Source of the DNA: Paramecium octaurelia
Taxonomy: Eukaryota; Ciliophora; Oligohymenophorea; Peniculida; Parameciidae
Assembly: GCA_905182995.1 (NCBI GenBank)
Contig: CAJJDP010000059.1
Location: forward strand, 13,311 to 77,310
DNA: 64,000 bases
Reading direction: 5' to 3'
The number at the start of each line of letters is the position of its first letter. The first letter of the stretch is position 1. Position numbers and translations under genes: made by a program. Shown here piece after piece: positions 23,959 to 36,520 of this stretch. The notes under the pieces are model-generated. The model did no database searches. It was not told the DNA's origin and was given only the letters and a program-made list of their open reading frames with translations.

Positions 23959-25469
23959 ATGATACTCATTGCAATGAGATACTAAAGACCATAGTTTCAT
24001 GCAAGTCAAGTAGTAAAGAATGCTATTCAAAGAAGAAAAGGTATACCAATATAATCTATTTTGAAATTAGACAGAAAGAATGTCATGCAAGAGCATTTGG
24101 AACGACTAGCCGATAAATTAGAATACAAAGCATTCCCATATCATGTCACTCATTATGATCCTGCCCATGAAGATTACATTCCTGCTTAGAGACAAGATTA
24201 CAAATAGAGATTGACAGTCGACACTCACAACATGCTCGTTGATGGAGTGAAGAGAGATGTGACTATGCAAAGATAAGTGGATGAAGCAATCAAGAACTTG
24301 GATAGACCTTATTTAAAGGGTAAATCCGGAGTAACAAAGAACATCACTGGAGGATTAAGAGATTATTTTCCAATTGATATGCCTTATGCATAGACAGGCA
24401 ATTTAGAAAATGAAGAGTTGGAATATGAAAATGTGTTCAGAAATGAAAAACGATGGATTGCATAAACTATTGCTCCCAGAGAAAGGACAGAAAGTGAAAA
24501 AAGACACGAAAAAGAATTGGAATCAAGACCAGTTACCAGGAAATTCCATCCAGATAAAGGTTCTAAATATGATGTGGAAACTCCATATCATTTGAGATTC
24601 CCATATTTAGCAGATAGATTGGGACATCCTGAATTTTTAGCAAATCCATTCTAAAGATTATTTAGATTAGAAAGTGATATGTATCATCCAAGTTACAATG
24701 ATCAACCATTTGTCCAACATCCATCAGCTGATCCTGATCCCACTTTGAATTTCGAAGAAGGAGAAGTAGTTTATGAAAACACAAGATTAAGAGAATGGTT
24801 GAAATTCGTATGGTGGACTGGAACATTCAGCTTTGCTTGGATTTGCTGGGTGTTGCCATACAATATTGTCTACAAGACCAACTTAATGTTTGATCATTAA
24901 ATCGATGCTTCATTCTATCCTTATCATTTATAATCCATCTACAACATGGATTACATGAGAATCAATGTCTTGGCAGCCACTGCAGCTTCTGCCTATCTAT
25001 GGTATTTCCATCATATGTCCATGAATGATATCGGTAGGAACTATGTCACTAAAGTACAGTACAGCAAAGACAAAGAATTAGTCTTTGTTACTAGAATGGG
25101 CTCATTCGGAGTTGTTAGAGAAGATGTCTTCGAAACTCATCATTTAGAAGTCTTACCCTATTATACCAAATCAGGTGTTTAGAACATGAGACAAAATGTA
25201 AATGATCTATTTTTATCACTCTAGGATTTAGGCATGTATGAAGTCTCTTGCTTGAACAAACAAGAACTTATGTATCTATACAAAGAGGACGCTTTCTGGA
25301 ATCCTAATCTGAAAACCCAATTCCTTAGCAATCATTCTTAATTGATTTCCAAATAATACTTCGGATTAAAAAGGTAGAAGTCTCACTTTATTTTAGAAAT
25401 GAGGAATAAGAATACCAAAAAACTCAAACTGTGGGAGAATTGCCTTTAAAAGATCTACCAGCTCCATGA
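23959..25469 (+). CDS. Probable mitochondrial inner-membrane protein (TMEM186/223-like C-terminus)
   Basis: A 486-residue protein. A basic N-terminus (MRYQRPQFHASQVVKNAIQR from the second Met) fits a mitochondrial presequence. The first half is polar and Arg/Glu-rich. Two membrane segments follow (WWTGTFSFAWICWVLPY and INVLAATAASAYLWYF). After them comes YSKDKELVFVTRMGSFG and then ETHHLEVLP, a layout resembling small mitochondrial assembly proteins of the TMEM186/223 type. Ciliate respiratory complexes contain many lineage-specific subunits of this style, but membership is only an inference. Introns: 25198-25224 (27 nt, in frame, no stop) and 25374-25396 (23 nt). The end is ELPLKDLPAP. Confidence 0.6.
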
Positions 25470-25566
25470 AGTATATATATGTCATCAAAAGCATTAAAAC
25501 AAAATTTTATTATCACAATAACTAAAATATTAAATTGTAATATTGATAACATCAATCATGAATTCT

Positions 25567-27489
25567 TCAACCTGAAAAATAACATGTCTTTAATTCAACA
25601 AATTAAGCTATGAAATCTTATTTAGTGCCATTCTTTAGAAAATATTCAATTTCCACTATTGAATTTATTGAATCAGTTTTCAGAAATTTGCAAATTGTCT
25701 TGAAATGCTGTGGGATACTTTGCGTATCACAAATTCTATTAATCAAAATGCACATCATAATTAACAATTTGATATAAGTATTCTATTTATCATCTGAAGA
25801 CTCAAAAAGCGGCAAAATATTTGTCAAGATATATCTGTACTAAAGCTTGATAGACTCAAAATTGTTCAGTTCTGAATTCTAAAGATTAATATTAATTTAA
25901 TTTTACATCATTCAAATATTATTCAATAAATTTGTATAAATCCTTTAGCACTCCATCATTCTTGTATTAATCCAGAACCTTCTTCAACTAAACATAATCC
26001 TTCTATTACAATAGACGTTAGTTCACATCAATATCAAATTTTATCTTACTGCTCATCTTTTTATACTCTGCTGAGTTTTTAAATTTCTCCCACTCTTCTA
26101 CTGGTATATAGTATAGATTCTAGCATTTTTCTAAAGAATTCTGATATTCTCTCTTTAATATCAATTCACCCTTTTTCATTCCATATAGAGCAATCGAAAT
26201 TAAGTAATTATTTTTGCTTTACAACTGTGATTGCAATTCATCTACCAATTTGTCCATCAGAGAAAAGCGATACAGATAAAAGTATATTTGATTCCAAATC
26301 AAAATATCTTAGGTGGGGTCAGAATTCAGAAATGGTAACACTTTTAACAATTATTCATTCTCAAGGACTGTCTTCTTTATTTTACTTTCTTCATTATTCT
26401 GCTTTATTGTTGCTGTCTTTTATGTTTCACTCACTTTGCTAATAATCTATTATTAACTAAGTGATGTGTATTTTTTATAGTCTTCATCATCAGGAGGATT
26501 GAAAGTACACTTCTCTAAGAAATACTTTTAAGATTAATCTATGGTGCTCTTATCCGAAATTTAAATTTCTGATACTTTAATTTTCTAATCTGTTATCAGT
26601 TTCTATTAATACTAGGATAATATATTACTGCGATTTGTTAAGTTTATTCAATTTCAAAAATTTCTGATTCCTCAGATGTTTTGATATCATCATGTTCTCT
26701 CTCTTAAATAGCATTTTTTGTTAGAGTTTTCAATGTATTCGATTTGTAAAACTATTCTTAGAGCGAATAAAATTAATTGTTTTTAAATTTAGCAAATAAT
26801 TGCTAATAATCTATCCTTTTGTTTACATCAATAGATAGCATAGATATAACTAAACTCTTCAAGCCATCTGAATATTTTGTTGATGCAATAGCTAAGTTGA
26901 TATCAGATGAAACCTCATTTAAATTGTTCATATCAAATTATGGCAAATCATTTCCGACCATCAAGTAAAACAGCACTCTTCCTAACAAAAATATATCTAT
27001 TTTTTCATTATAGGTCTTATTGTAAATCATCTCTGGAACTTAATATTCTAAATCAGGGTAGAATCCATATTCCATCAGAACTGAATGCTGATTTTCAACA
27101 AACAATATATTGTTAACATTAAAACACCTACCCAAAATTCCTCTTTAATGAAGAGCAAATAAGGCCATTAGAGTGTCCAAGCAGATTTTTAAAATCACCT
27201 ATTCCTGCAATTATTTAAGTTCTGACAGAATAGTATATTATTTATATGTCTCAAACATATAAAATCCTTCCCTTTCTTTTGTATTCAATTTTCGTATATA
27301 TTTAATTTCATTTTATTACTGCATATCAGTTGCGAGAAATCTATTTAAGTGATATTTATTTTAGTATTTCTATTTTAGAAAGTAACCAAAATAGCTCTTA
27401 TCTTAAATTTTGACTTAATAAATTAGAAAAGCTGTAGATTAGATTCTTGTTAAATGCTCTGTTTTCATTAATTCCTTGTCAAAATTCAT
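25567..27489 (-). CDS. Degenerate protein kinase (pseudokinase) with long C-terminal extension
   Basis: A 622-residue protein whose first half follows the protein kinase fold. Near ALHQRGILGRCFNVNNILF the HRD motif is lost (Gly-Arg-Cys in its place) while the Asn-Ile of the catalytic loop remains. The DFG position reads MEYGF, and APE reads VPE. The IDIFLLGRVLFYLMVGN helix and KSLVISMLSIDVNKRIDY match subdomains IX and XI. Both catalytic aspartates are therefore absent. The C-terminal half (KVLPFLNSDPTQDILIW onward) is helical and unrecognised. Introns: 26603-26628 (26 nt) and 25879-25906 (28 nt). The protein may act as a scaffold or allosteric regulator. The exact stop could shift if a further intron exists near 25580. 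Confidence 0.75.
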
Positions 27490-28048
27490 GAGTGTATTCA
27501 ATGATAATAAATAAAATTAAATATTCATGAATCCATTCAATTTCCATGCTCTTAAATGCTTAATATTGAATTTAATAAAAAATACAATAAAATCTATCTG
27601 TATTTCGAAAACAACAACCCAAAAATAACCTTTAAAACTAAAACCCCCCTAGACCTAACCTTCAAATATGAATACTAAAGTTATATATTATTTAAATTTA
27701 TCCCTTAACTCTATTTTTATGAATAGTTAATCAATATTTAATTGGATGCAACAATGAATCTATTCCTAAAGCTAATAAGGGCATTTGAATTCTTTTGCAT
27801 AGTCATTTTGAATAAGTAGATATAATTAATATAAGTTCACGTTTTGGGTTACCTAAAAAATTCTATTAATTTATACTTAATTCAGGTAAACAAAATATGT
27901 TATTTCTGAATCCCAATAATTCTTAAAGAAGTAATTTTATAGAAATCTTAATTGGAAATGAAGAAATATCCAATTAATTTTGACATAGATTTTTTATTTT
28001 TTATATGAATATAATTAGAAAAAAGCCAATTAAAAACACATAAAAAAA
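27490..28048. other. Intergenic, no gene seen
   Basis: AT-rich DNA between two minus-strand genes. A short C-run near 27645 (taaaaccccccctagacc-like) is not a telomeric repeat. No RNA gene or coding frame is supported. Confidence 0.45.
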
Positions 28049-28724
28049 TCATTTATTAAACAATCTCTCAGATCTATTTTTTTTGATTTGCTTTGGTTAT
28101 TCATTTTATCGTTTTATTTCTTCAAATAAATCCTCGTCTTTGCCATTTTCACAATAATTGCAATTACAATCAACTGTGCAAGTCTTCTATCTAATAAAAC
28201 ATTCGCAATATCTCTTTAGACATCTAGTCTTTTTACAATTACATCCCCAAACCTCTTTTGTTTCAAATAATTTCTCTTACGTAACTTTTTTATTTCTATG
28301 AGCTTTTTTCTTGATGTATTCAACTGCCTCATGTCTTTAATTCAGGTACTCGTCAATATTTTTGCAATCCTCACATTTACATTATTCTACACATGTTTAT
28401 CCATTATGAAAGCAAGAACAATACATTTTCAAACAATTGGTTTTAGTACAACTGCATGGTTGCCATTTAGTACTCTCTAATTTCGGACTTTCTTCTTTGA
28501 CTACAATTAAATCTATTTGTCTATTAATAACTTGATGAAGTTGTTCATTGTTCTCTATTGTGGAATTCCTATTCTCATCAAATATATTGTTACAATTTTC
28601 TTAATTTCACAATTTTAGGAGATTATCTATTTTCTAAATCAATTTCGCTAAACTCAGAACATTTACTCCACACTTATAGTAACATTGGAGGTTTATTCTC
28701 TTCTGAGAGTTCGTGATTACTCAT
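28049..28724 (-). CDS. CXC/CRC-domain DNA-binding protein (tesmin/LIN54/TSO1 type)
   Basis: A small protein of about 210 residues carrying two CXC motifs separated by a short conserved spacer: CSCTKTNCLKMYCSC with CKCEDCKN, and CNCKKTRCLKRYCECF with CNCNYCENG. The KS/KT-x-C-L-K-x-Y-C pattern of each motif is intact, with the DNA-contacting tyrosines present. CRC proteins bind CHR-like promoter elements and in animals and plants belong to DREAM/MuvB-type cell-cycle complexes; the role here is inferred. One intron is required for the frame. The best candidate is unusually long at 37 nt (28574-28610), near the N-terminus. Start at MSNHELSEENKPP. Confidence 0.85.
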
Positions 28725-28984
28725 ACGAAAGAATTTGAAATTATATTTTTATAAAATAATTTATTAATTATTGAAATAAATGTTAAATAAATCTTAAAAC
28801 TTGATCAGTCAATGAATAAAATAAGTACAACTATAAACAAATCGTAGCTGCTTATTTTTTATAAATTGAGTTGGAATTAACAAATAAATGCTATTTTATT
28901 ATAATTAGTTGTGGTTAATTTTCGATAATTATTTGATCAATTTATTAATGAAAATGTGTAAAATTTAAATATACGTTTTATAAA

Positions 28985-29317
28985 TCATTTTTTGTAAACT
29001 CCATATAAATCTGTGACAGTTGTTTTAGTAATTTCAAAGGTCTTAATGCAATAATCAAAGGTAAGAAACTACATTTACAAAATTTATTACTCCAAATTCC
29101 TTTGTTCTTTCAAACAGTATATGCTTTGCTTATCCCCATTTCTCCTAAACCTAAGGTTCTTAGAATTTCTTATTGAATTCATCATATTTCTGTTTCACAT
29201 TATCAGTGATATCTATCATTCAAATTACTAATTACATTGAGTAGTTTCACTATATGGCTTATGATCTATTGAAGGTGAGATTCTTTAATTTGCTTCTTAT
29301 GTGCTGTTATTGCTCAT
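28985..29317 (-). CDS. Small conserved protein of unknown function (paralogue 1)
   Basis: A 95-residue protein encoded by three exons (introns 29069-29090, 22 nt, and 29213-29235, 23 nt). It is rich in charged residues, with a core reading NVKQKYDEFNKKFQEPQVQ, RTKEFGFLTFDY and KTFEITKTTVTDLY. There is no signal peptide and no membrane segment. The exon layout and sequence match the gene at 30297-30633 closely, so the pair is a recent duplication. I do not recognise the family; a cytoskeletal or ciliary role would be guesswork. Confidence 0.75.
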
Positions 29318-30296
29318 TTCCGTAAATTATATAATCTAAAATTAATAATGTTTATAATTGCCAAAAAAGAGCTTTAAATTAAGAAATCTTAATATTCTGA
29401 TTAACTCTGTTAATCTTTCATAAATACAAATTTAGATTTTCATTTTTATTCAACCCTTTGTCGTTTTTACTATAAAATTGTTCTCAAATATTAGATATTC
29501 TATATTATATTAATAATTGTTCTGAATGAATCAAGATCAGTTCAGAAATACTTAATATTAGTTTTGATCTCTTTTACTCAATTGGAGTCCTAGAATTCTC
29601 CTTTGAAGAATATTTATACAGAAAACTAAACATGATTGAACACATAAAAACAAATTTTATTTAAACACCAATTTTATTATAGAATAAGAATTATCACTAA
29701 AATCTTATGAAATATTGATCATGCCTCTTGAATTATTTTATTCTGAGAATTCATTATGTTTCATGATCACACTAATATATCATTTTTTTTTAAATCAAAA
29801 GGATATTTAAATGATTTTTCGATTTTTTCAATTTCTGTTTAGACCTAAAATCATTTAATATTTATTCTTGCCATTTTAGACTTTAAATTAATGTTGTTGA
29901 ATTTCAAGAGATCCTTAATTAATTAGAGTTAATAAATAAGGACGAGAATTCTTTATTTGAATAGTAATCTTGAATTCAAAATTAAATTGATGCAGAGACA
30001 GTTGCCATTTAGTTTTCTTTAATGAGATTGTAGCCTAATTACAGTAATCTCAAGGAAGATAATACAAAGCTGTTAAAATAATTCTAAAATTCTTTCAGTT
30101 TCTCTGATGTCACGTTTCAATTGAGATTTGAGTATTTTTGTGATTTTTTCAATTTAAGACTTTATTCAATCTTAATTAGAAATAATAAATTAAATCTGCT
30201 TGATAATTATTTTTTTTATAATTAATTGTGGTTGTCATTTTTATAATTTTATGTATATTGGTAAATTTAAATAATGTTGAACTGAAAATAACAAAT
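29318..30296. other. Spacer with a possible decayed coding fragment
   Basis: Mostly AT-rich non-coding DNA. On the plus strand around 29890-30110 there is a coding-like frame (FQEILNQLELINKDENSLF, then VAIQFSLMRLQPNYSNLKED) interrupted by one in-frame TGA at about 29971. No start codon, intron chain or homologue is evident. It could be a remnant of a small coiled-coil gene or chance. Confidence 0.3.
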
Positions 30297-30633
30297 TCAT
30301 TTATGATAAAGTTGATGTAGATCCGTAAATGTAGTTTTAGTGATTTCAAAAGTCTTAACAAAATAATCTAGGGTAATATACTAAATGAATATTTTGTATT
30401 TATTACTCCAAATTCTTTTGTTCTAGTAAAAAGTACATTAGTTACTTATCCCAATTTCTCCTAAACTTAAGGTTCTTAAATTTTCTTATTGATTTCATTG
30501 TACTTTTGCTTAATATTATCAGTGATATCTATAATTATAATTAGTTTTTACATTGAGTGTTTTCGCTATAAGGTTTATGATCGATGGAAGGTAAGATATT
30601 TTAATCAACTTATGAGGTATTATTTTGGCTCAT
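30297..30633 (-). CDS. Small conserved protein of unknown function (paralogue 2)
   Basis: A 95-residue protein with the same three-exon structure as the gene at 28985-29317 (introns 30381-30406, 26 nt, and 30529-30551, 23 nt, at identical phases). The core is NIKQKYNEINKKIQEPQVQ, RTKEFGYITLDY and KTFEITKTTFTDLH. Conservation is strongest over the last two exons, while intron and flanking sequences differ, which shows that this is a true paralogue and not an assembly repeat. Function unknown. Confidence 0.75.
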
Positions 30634-30868
30634 CAAATTCAGATATTTTATACTTTTATTAAAAAATCTAATTGTTTAAAAGTAGAATTTAAAATTAAGG
30701 ATCTTATTCATACTGATTATCTCTGATATGGAATTTATAAATGGAACACAGTGAGCGAATACTATTGAGACTATAGATTGGTTATAGGATATTATGATAT
30801 TATATTATAATAATTTAGGAGTTGATATATTTGAATTCAAACATAAAATTCAAAATTTAGTTTTATTA

Positions 30869-32248
30869 ATGAATAGGTTGTCTGTTTCTGATTTCGAAAT
30901 TATTAAAAAATTAGGCCAAGGGTCCTTTTCATCTGTGTACAAAGTGAAAAGAAAATCGGATGGTTAAGAATATGCAATGAAAAAAGTTTAAATGTCAGGA
31001 TTGGCAACAAAGGAACTGAATAATGCTTTAAATGAAGTCAGAATTTTAGCGAGTTTGGAAAACCCATATATAATTGGTTATAGAGAGGCTTTTATAAGAG
31101 GGGACAATTTGTTTATAGTTCTGGAATATGCAGGAGGAGGAGATTTATAATAAAAATTAGAGTATATAAGAAAAAAAGGATAAGGGTTTTATGTAGATGA
31201 GGAGTTGATATGGACATATTCATATGAGATGCTTTCAGGATTAAGCGAATTGCACAGTAAGGGAATTTATCATAGGGACATTAAGTGTGCAAATATATTT
31301 TTGAGTCAAGATCACAAACACATCAAGTTAGGTGATCTTAATGTTGCTAAGGTTGTTAAAGCAAATTAATTCGCAAATACATATGCTGGGACTCCTTATT
31401 ACGCCAGTCCAGAGGTTTGGATGGATTAACCATATGATTAAAAATGTGATATCTGGTCCTTAGGATGTGTGATTTATGAGATGGCATAATTGTAGCCACC
31501 TTTTCTTGCAAATGACTTATTCTAATTGCAAAAGAAGATCTCTAAAGGATAATATGATCCATTGAATCCAAGGTATAGCAAGGAATTGAGTGAATTTGTT
31601 GCAAAGTGTTTGTAAATAGCTTCCAAAAATAGAGCTTCTTGTGAAGAGTTATTAAACTTAATTTAAATAAGAAATAGATAGAACTCAGTCTCAATATCTT
31701 ATAGCAATTAAAAATTACTAGGGACTATTTGTTTGACAAAAAATTACAAAGAAATACGATTACCCAGACCAAGATATTAAACAGAAATAAATGATTCGAG
31801 TGTAGTGATAAGTAAAATTCAGACATCGAGGGGATATAGAGCAATTTCAAATAACAGATCAGATGATTCAAACAGTCCAGCCAGTAGAAAGTTTAAAATA
31901 AAAAATAAATTATCAAACCATTAGAATTCTTTGGAAAGGAATAATTCTTAGAATGACTAATAATCTAAAGAGAATATTAGATATATTAATAATCTTTATC
32001 AATTATAACCGAATAACCATTAGCATTATCCAAGTGCTCAAGAGTACAAATAGAATACTGGATCCAGGATGATTACACCAATGCTAAGAAAATAATTGTC
32101 TTCTCCTTTAAATTAAAAATCTCCTCTAAATCATAAATCTCCCCTAAAATCAGAAATTCAGTAAGATATATAATTGCCAAAATTAAAAACAAAATAACTG
32201 ATACTTTAAACAAAAGATCACTTTAGAAATATAAGAAAATTAATATGA
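30869..32248 (+). CDS. NIMA-related (NEK) protein kinase
   Basis: An intronless 459-residue Ser/Thr kinase. All catalytic elements are present: glycine loop LGQGSFSSVYK, VAIK-type Lys in YAMKKVQ, HRDIKCANIF, and ASPEVW. The metal-binding DFG is replaced by DLN (KLGDLNVAK), which keeps the Asp; this variant is frequent in NEK kinases of ciliates and plants. YAGTPYYASPE in the activation loop also fits NEK. After residue 270 the tail is a low-complexity S/N/Q-rich region with repeated NQKSPLNHKSPLKSE-like proline sites. NEK kinases in Paramecium and Tetrahymena act mostly on cilia, basal bodies and ciliary length; the target here is unknown. Confidence 0.92.
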
Positions 32249-32323
32249 TAGTTTTTAATTTCTATATAAAATGTTATGCCAAAATTTAAGCAGGGTTATT
32301 TTTTTTCATTAATATAAATATCC

Positions 32324-35300
32324 ATGAATAGTCATTATTTCAACGATCTTGATGAGTATGAACTTGACAATGAAGAATCTGTACGTCCTAGATGGAAAGA
32401 GACTAGAGAATCTAAGATTGGAATGGATTCCTAAAATCTTCAACCTTTTCGCAAAGAATTGTTACACGTATAAGATTCAATTATGCTTCCTAAGACTACT
32501 AATGACAATTATAAGATGACTGAAGAAAGAATTGAAGCCTTTTATAGAGAAAAAGAAATTATTATTAAAACGTTTGAGAACTAAAAGGTTCCTCCTCCAT
32601 TTTTAAGTTGGGCCTCAGCTGATTTCCCAACTCCAATTTTAGAATCCATAGAATAATTAAAATTTAAGAATCCAACAATAATTCAATCAGTTGGTATTAT
32701 AATAAATTAATTATTAAATTTAAGTATTTCCAATAATTTTGGCTGGATATGATGTAATAGGGATTGCATAGACAGGTTCAGGAAAGACTATTGCTTATTT
32801 ATTACCAGGATTAATCCAAATTACAACCTAGATAACTGAGGAATTAAACAATGCAAAAAAATAAAATGGACCATAAATGTTAATTTTAGTGCCGACTAGA
32901 GAATTGGCTATGCAAATAGAGTCAGAAATTTAATTATTTACGTAAAATTATCGGTTAAAAACCCTCTGCATTTATGGCGGAATAAATAATAGGAAAAACC
33001 AATTTTATAACTTAGGAAGGTGTCCAAATATATTGGTGGCTACTCCAGGAAGACTTTTAGATTTCTTAAGAGAAGAAGCAACAACATTAGCTAATGTGAG
33101 TTATCTAGTAATAGATGAAGCAGATAGACTTTTGGAGTTGGGTTTTGAAGATACAATTAGGGAGATAGTGTAGTAAATTAGGATAGATAGGTAAACAGTA
33201 TTTTTTTCAGCCACTTGGCCCAAGGCTGTAAAAGACTTAGCATTTGATTTTTGTTAATATAGCCCAATTTATGTTTAGATCGGGAAATCGAATTTAACAA
33301 TAAATAAAAATATTGATTAAGAAATAATTTGTCTATTTTAGAAAGACAAGCTTTAACAACTACTTGATATTCTGGACACATTAAAAATATCAGACAAAGT
33401 CCTTATTTTCTCAGAGTAGAAGTAGCGATGTGAACAGTTGTCCATAAATATGGCCGATAAAGGATATTACACAATAGCGTTGCATGGTGATAAAACATAA
33501 CCTCAGAGAGATGAGATCATGAAAGCCTTTCGCAGTGGTTACACTCGCTTATTATGTGCAACCGATTTAGCATCTCGAGGATTAGATGTAACAGATATCA
33601 CTGTTGTAATTAACTATGATTTTCCAAAATACTTTGACGATTACATTCATCGAATAGGAAGAACTGGAAGAGGCGAAAAGAAAGGAAAGGCCTTCAGTTT
33701 TTTGGCTTATGACAAAGACGAACCCAGGATGGCCAAGGAACTCTTGAAATTGGCTCAAGTGGCTAATCTTAAATATGATGACTCTGCATTACAAAATTTT
33801 GCAATTGGAATATGTAAGAATTATATTATAATTTAGTCCCTTAAATGCAGAACGATTTTGAATTTGATAGATTTAAGCAGTAATAATCAAGAAGTAATAA
33901 TTAGAGGGGTAATTTCTAATTTTCAAAAAATTCACAAGAGCAATATCATAATGATAACTAAAAATCTAGGTAAAGATTATGTAATACTATATAGATATCC
34001 TTAAGACAATAGAGGTTCCTAAGGAGAAAATAACAATTATTCAAAATATTCGAATATTTAAAAAGAGGATGGTTCAAATGGAGATTCCAATTAGTAATAA
34101 TATTTAATTATCAAATAGCAATTTTAGATTTAAGGATAAATTCTAAGATTAGAGTTAATAATACGGTAGAGATTCATATTAAGGTAGAAATTAATGGAAA
34201 GATTATGGAAATCATAAGGATTATCGCAATGAGAAGTCATAAAATTATTATCAAAATGGAGATAAGAAATAATTTTATGGAAAATAGGATAGATTTGATA
34301 ACAGATAATAGAGATAGGAATAATCATTTGACCAGAGTAATAAATATAATAATGATCAAAAAGATAGGCACTATGAAAATGGTAGGTAAGAGAGATAGTT
34401 TAGGTAGCAAGGATAAGATTGGTCTTAAAATGGATAAGATAAATAAGAATATGGAGAAGATAAATAATTAAATAGATATGATAGACCGAAATGGCAATAA
34501 TTTTAAGAGAATTAAGATGGAAATTATAGATAAGATAAATTTGACAGATTTAATAAAAAATAATAATATAATAATCGCTAATATCAAGATCAGGAAGATG
34601 ATAAAGGTCTATAGAATGATAGACAAGGGAAATCATATCGATAATATGATAGAGAGGAACCATCAAATCGAGAAAATAGAAGAGTGAATTTTATTGACCA
34701 GTCTGATGATAGATATGAAAATAATCAACAATAATATTAATCTAGATTCCCACATGAGAACAATTCAAGTAGATGGGACAATTAAAGAAATCAAAAATAA
34801 TAGGATTACTGGAATAATAATAAAAGATAATAACCATATTAATAAAGATTTAATGGAGGTTAAGATAACCCTAGAAGTTTTGATAACTAAGGGGAAGATT
34901 TTAAGAATTCTAGATAAGAAGAATGTAAAAGACAATATACAAGTTAAGCTGATGAAGGGAATGCTTAAGAATGGAAGCATAAATAGCAAGAGAATAACGA
35001 TACGATGAAAAACTAAAAAGAATAGCATAGGAAAAATTAGGTGAGATTTGATGTGGAAGATGATAAATAACATTAATCTTATAATAATTTTAGTTTCCAA
35101 GGAGATGATAATAAAAGAAATTATAAACAAAATAGATCTTTTATTCAAGACAGACATGAAGATAGTAGGTCTTAGACATTCAGAAATAATGATTCAATAA
35201 ATCATCATAATTAAAATTAAGGAAGAAATTATTGGGATTAAAATGATAAAAGAAGAAATGAAAATTTTAGAGATACAAGATAATCAAATAATTAATAGTT

Positions 35301-36120
35301 TGATTTCTATAATAATTCAAGAAAATAAAATGATAATCAAAATAGAATATATAGAAATTAAATAGAATAAAATGGGAATGAGGATAATAAATTTAAATCA
35401 TTTAGAAATACTTAAAGTTTAGAAAGAAATTAATAAATTCGATTTTATAATTCAAAATAAATTACTAGAAACGGTGTTAAAACTGACGATTAATAGAATA
35501 TAGATTAGTAATAAAGATAAATATCTAATAATATTTGGAAAAATAGAAATAATGATCCACAAAATAATTAGGAAGATGTTATAGAAAATTAAGAAATTGC
35601 CAAACAAATTAAGAATTTAGATGAAGATAAGGGTATGAAAATATCATCATAAATTATTTAAAAGCCATAAGAAATGGAAGAGATTAATGAACTTTAAGAA
35701 TATAATTTTAATTATAACCCAAATAAATCATCTGATGATGGTGAAATAGAGGATGATTATGATAAAATTGAATAAGAAAACAAGTAAATAGATAATTAGA
35801 TATCTGCCATCTAAAATCATAATATTGATTCATAATCAGAACCATAAACAAATGATCAAATTAAAACAATAATAGCTCAAGAACAATAAGATGAAAAGAA
35901 AGATTAAATATAAATTGTAGAGGATGATGACACTAAATAAATAAAATCTAATATTAATGAAAGGGAATAAGATAATGCAGAAGATATTTCTGATAATGAA
36001 TATGATTTTACAAGATTCAGTAGGATTCTGGAGTAGGAAAATCGATTGAAATTTGAATCAAATCCGCAGTAAGAATTTTATTATATTAAAGTTAATACAC
36101 TAATAAAAACAGATTAATGA
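32324..36120 (+). CDS. DEAD-box RNA helicase with a very long Q/N/R/D-rich tail
   Basis: A 1,230-residue protein. The first 490 residues are a complete DEAD-box core of the DDX5/DBP2 group: Q-motif region PTIIQS, motif I AQTGSGKT, Ia PTRELA, Ib TPGR, motif II DEAD, motif [26 protein letters not shown] and [10 protein letters not shown]. The remaining 740 residues are low complexity, made almost only of Gln, Asn, Arg, Asp, Lys, Tyr and Phe (for example [18 protein letters not shown]), ending in an acidic stretch. Introns: 32694-32724 (31 nt), 33814-33836, 33981-34005 and 34094-34118. A fifth 22-nt intron (36091-36112) could replace the last residues with a basic KGGRRRRSKSRP end. Confidence 0.92.
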
Positions 36121-36520
36121 CAAAGGAGGAAGAAGAAGAAGAAGTAAAAGTAGACCCTAAATAGGTATGATGAGTACACTAATGATTATTTTAAAGGAAA
36201 TTATAAATTTAATATTATGCTAATTTTAAACTTTTTATATGAAGGAACTATGTGTAGTTTAAATCACAATTTATTAAGTAGATTCCTATAAGATCCTAGC
36301 TACCTTAATTACATAATTTGAAATAAAGTAAAGCTTAACCAATAAATTGTGATTATACAATTCTGAAGATTCAATTCTAAAATAACATTGTTATTCTCAA
36401 GATATTCGAACATTATTATAATATTAACATATTTATAATGCTGATTTGTTGATATTTGCTTCATATTTATGCTTCATTATTTATGGTTTTATAATTAAAA
36501 ATAATAATTAATATAATTAA
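36121..36520. other. Intergenic, no gene seen
   Basis: AT-rich spacer between the helicase and SPCS1. Its first part could hold an alternative 3' exon of the helicase, as noted there; otherwise nothing is supported. Confidence 0.4.

Noticed and set aside
27600-27670. C-rich stretch that recalled telomeric C4A2/C3A3 repeats
   Set aside because: There is no tandem repetition of the unit, only one run of Cs in AT-rich DNA.
34130-35157. Several minus- and plus-strand frames with many Ile and Lys inside the helicase tail
   Set aside because: They are other-frame readings of the Q/N/R/D-rich tail, created by its repetitive AAT/GAT/TAA codons.
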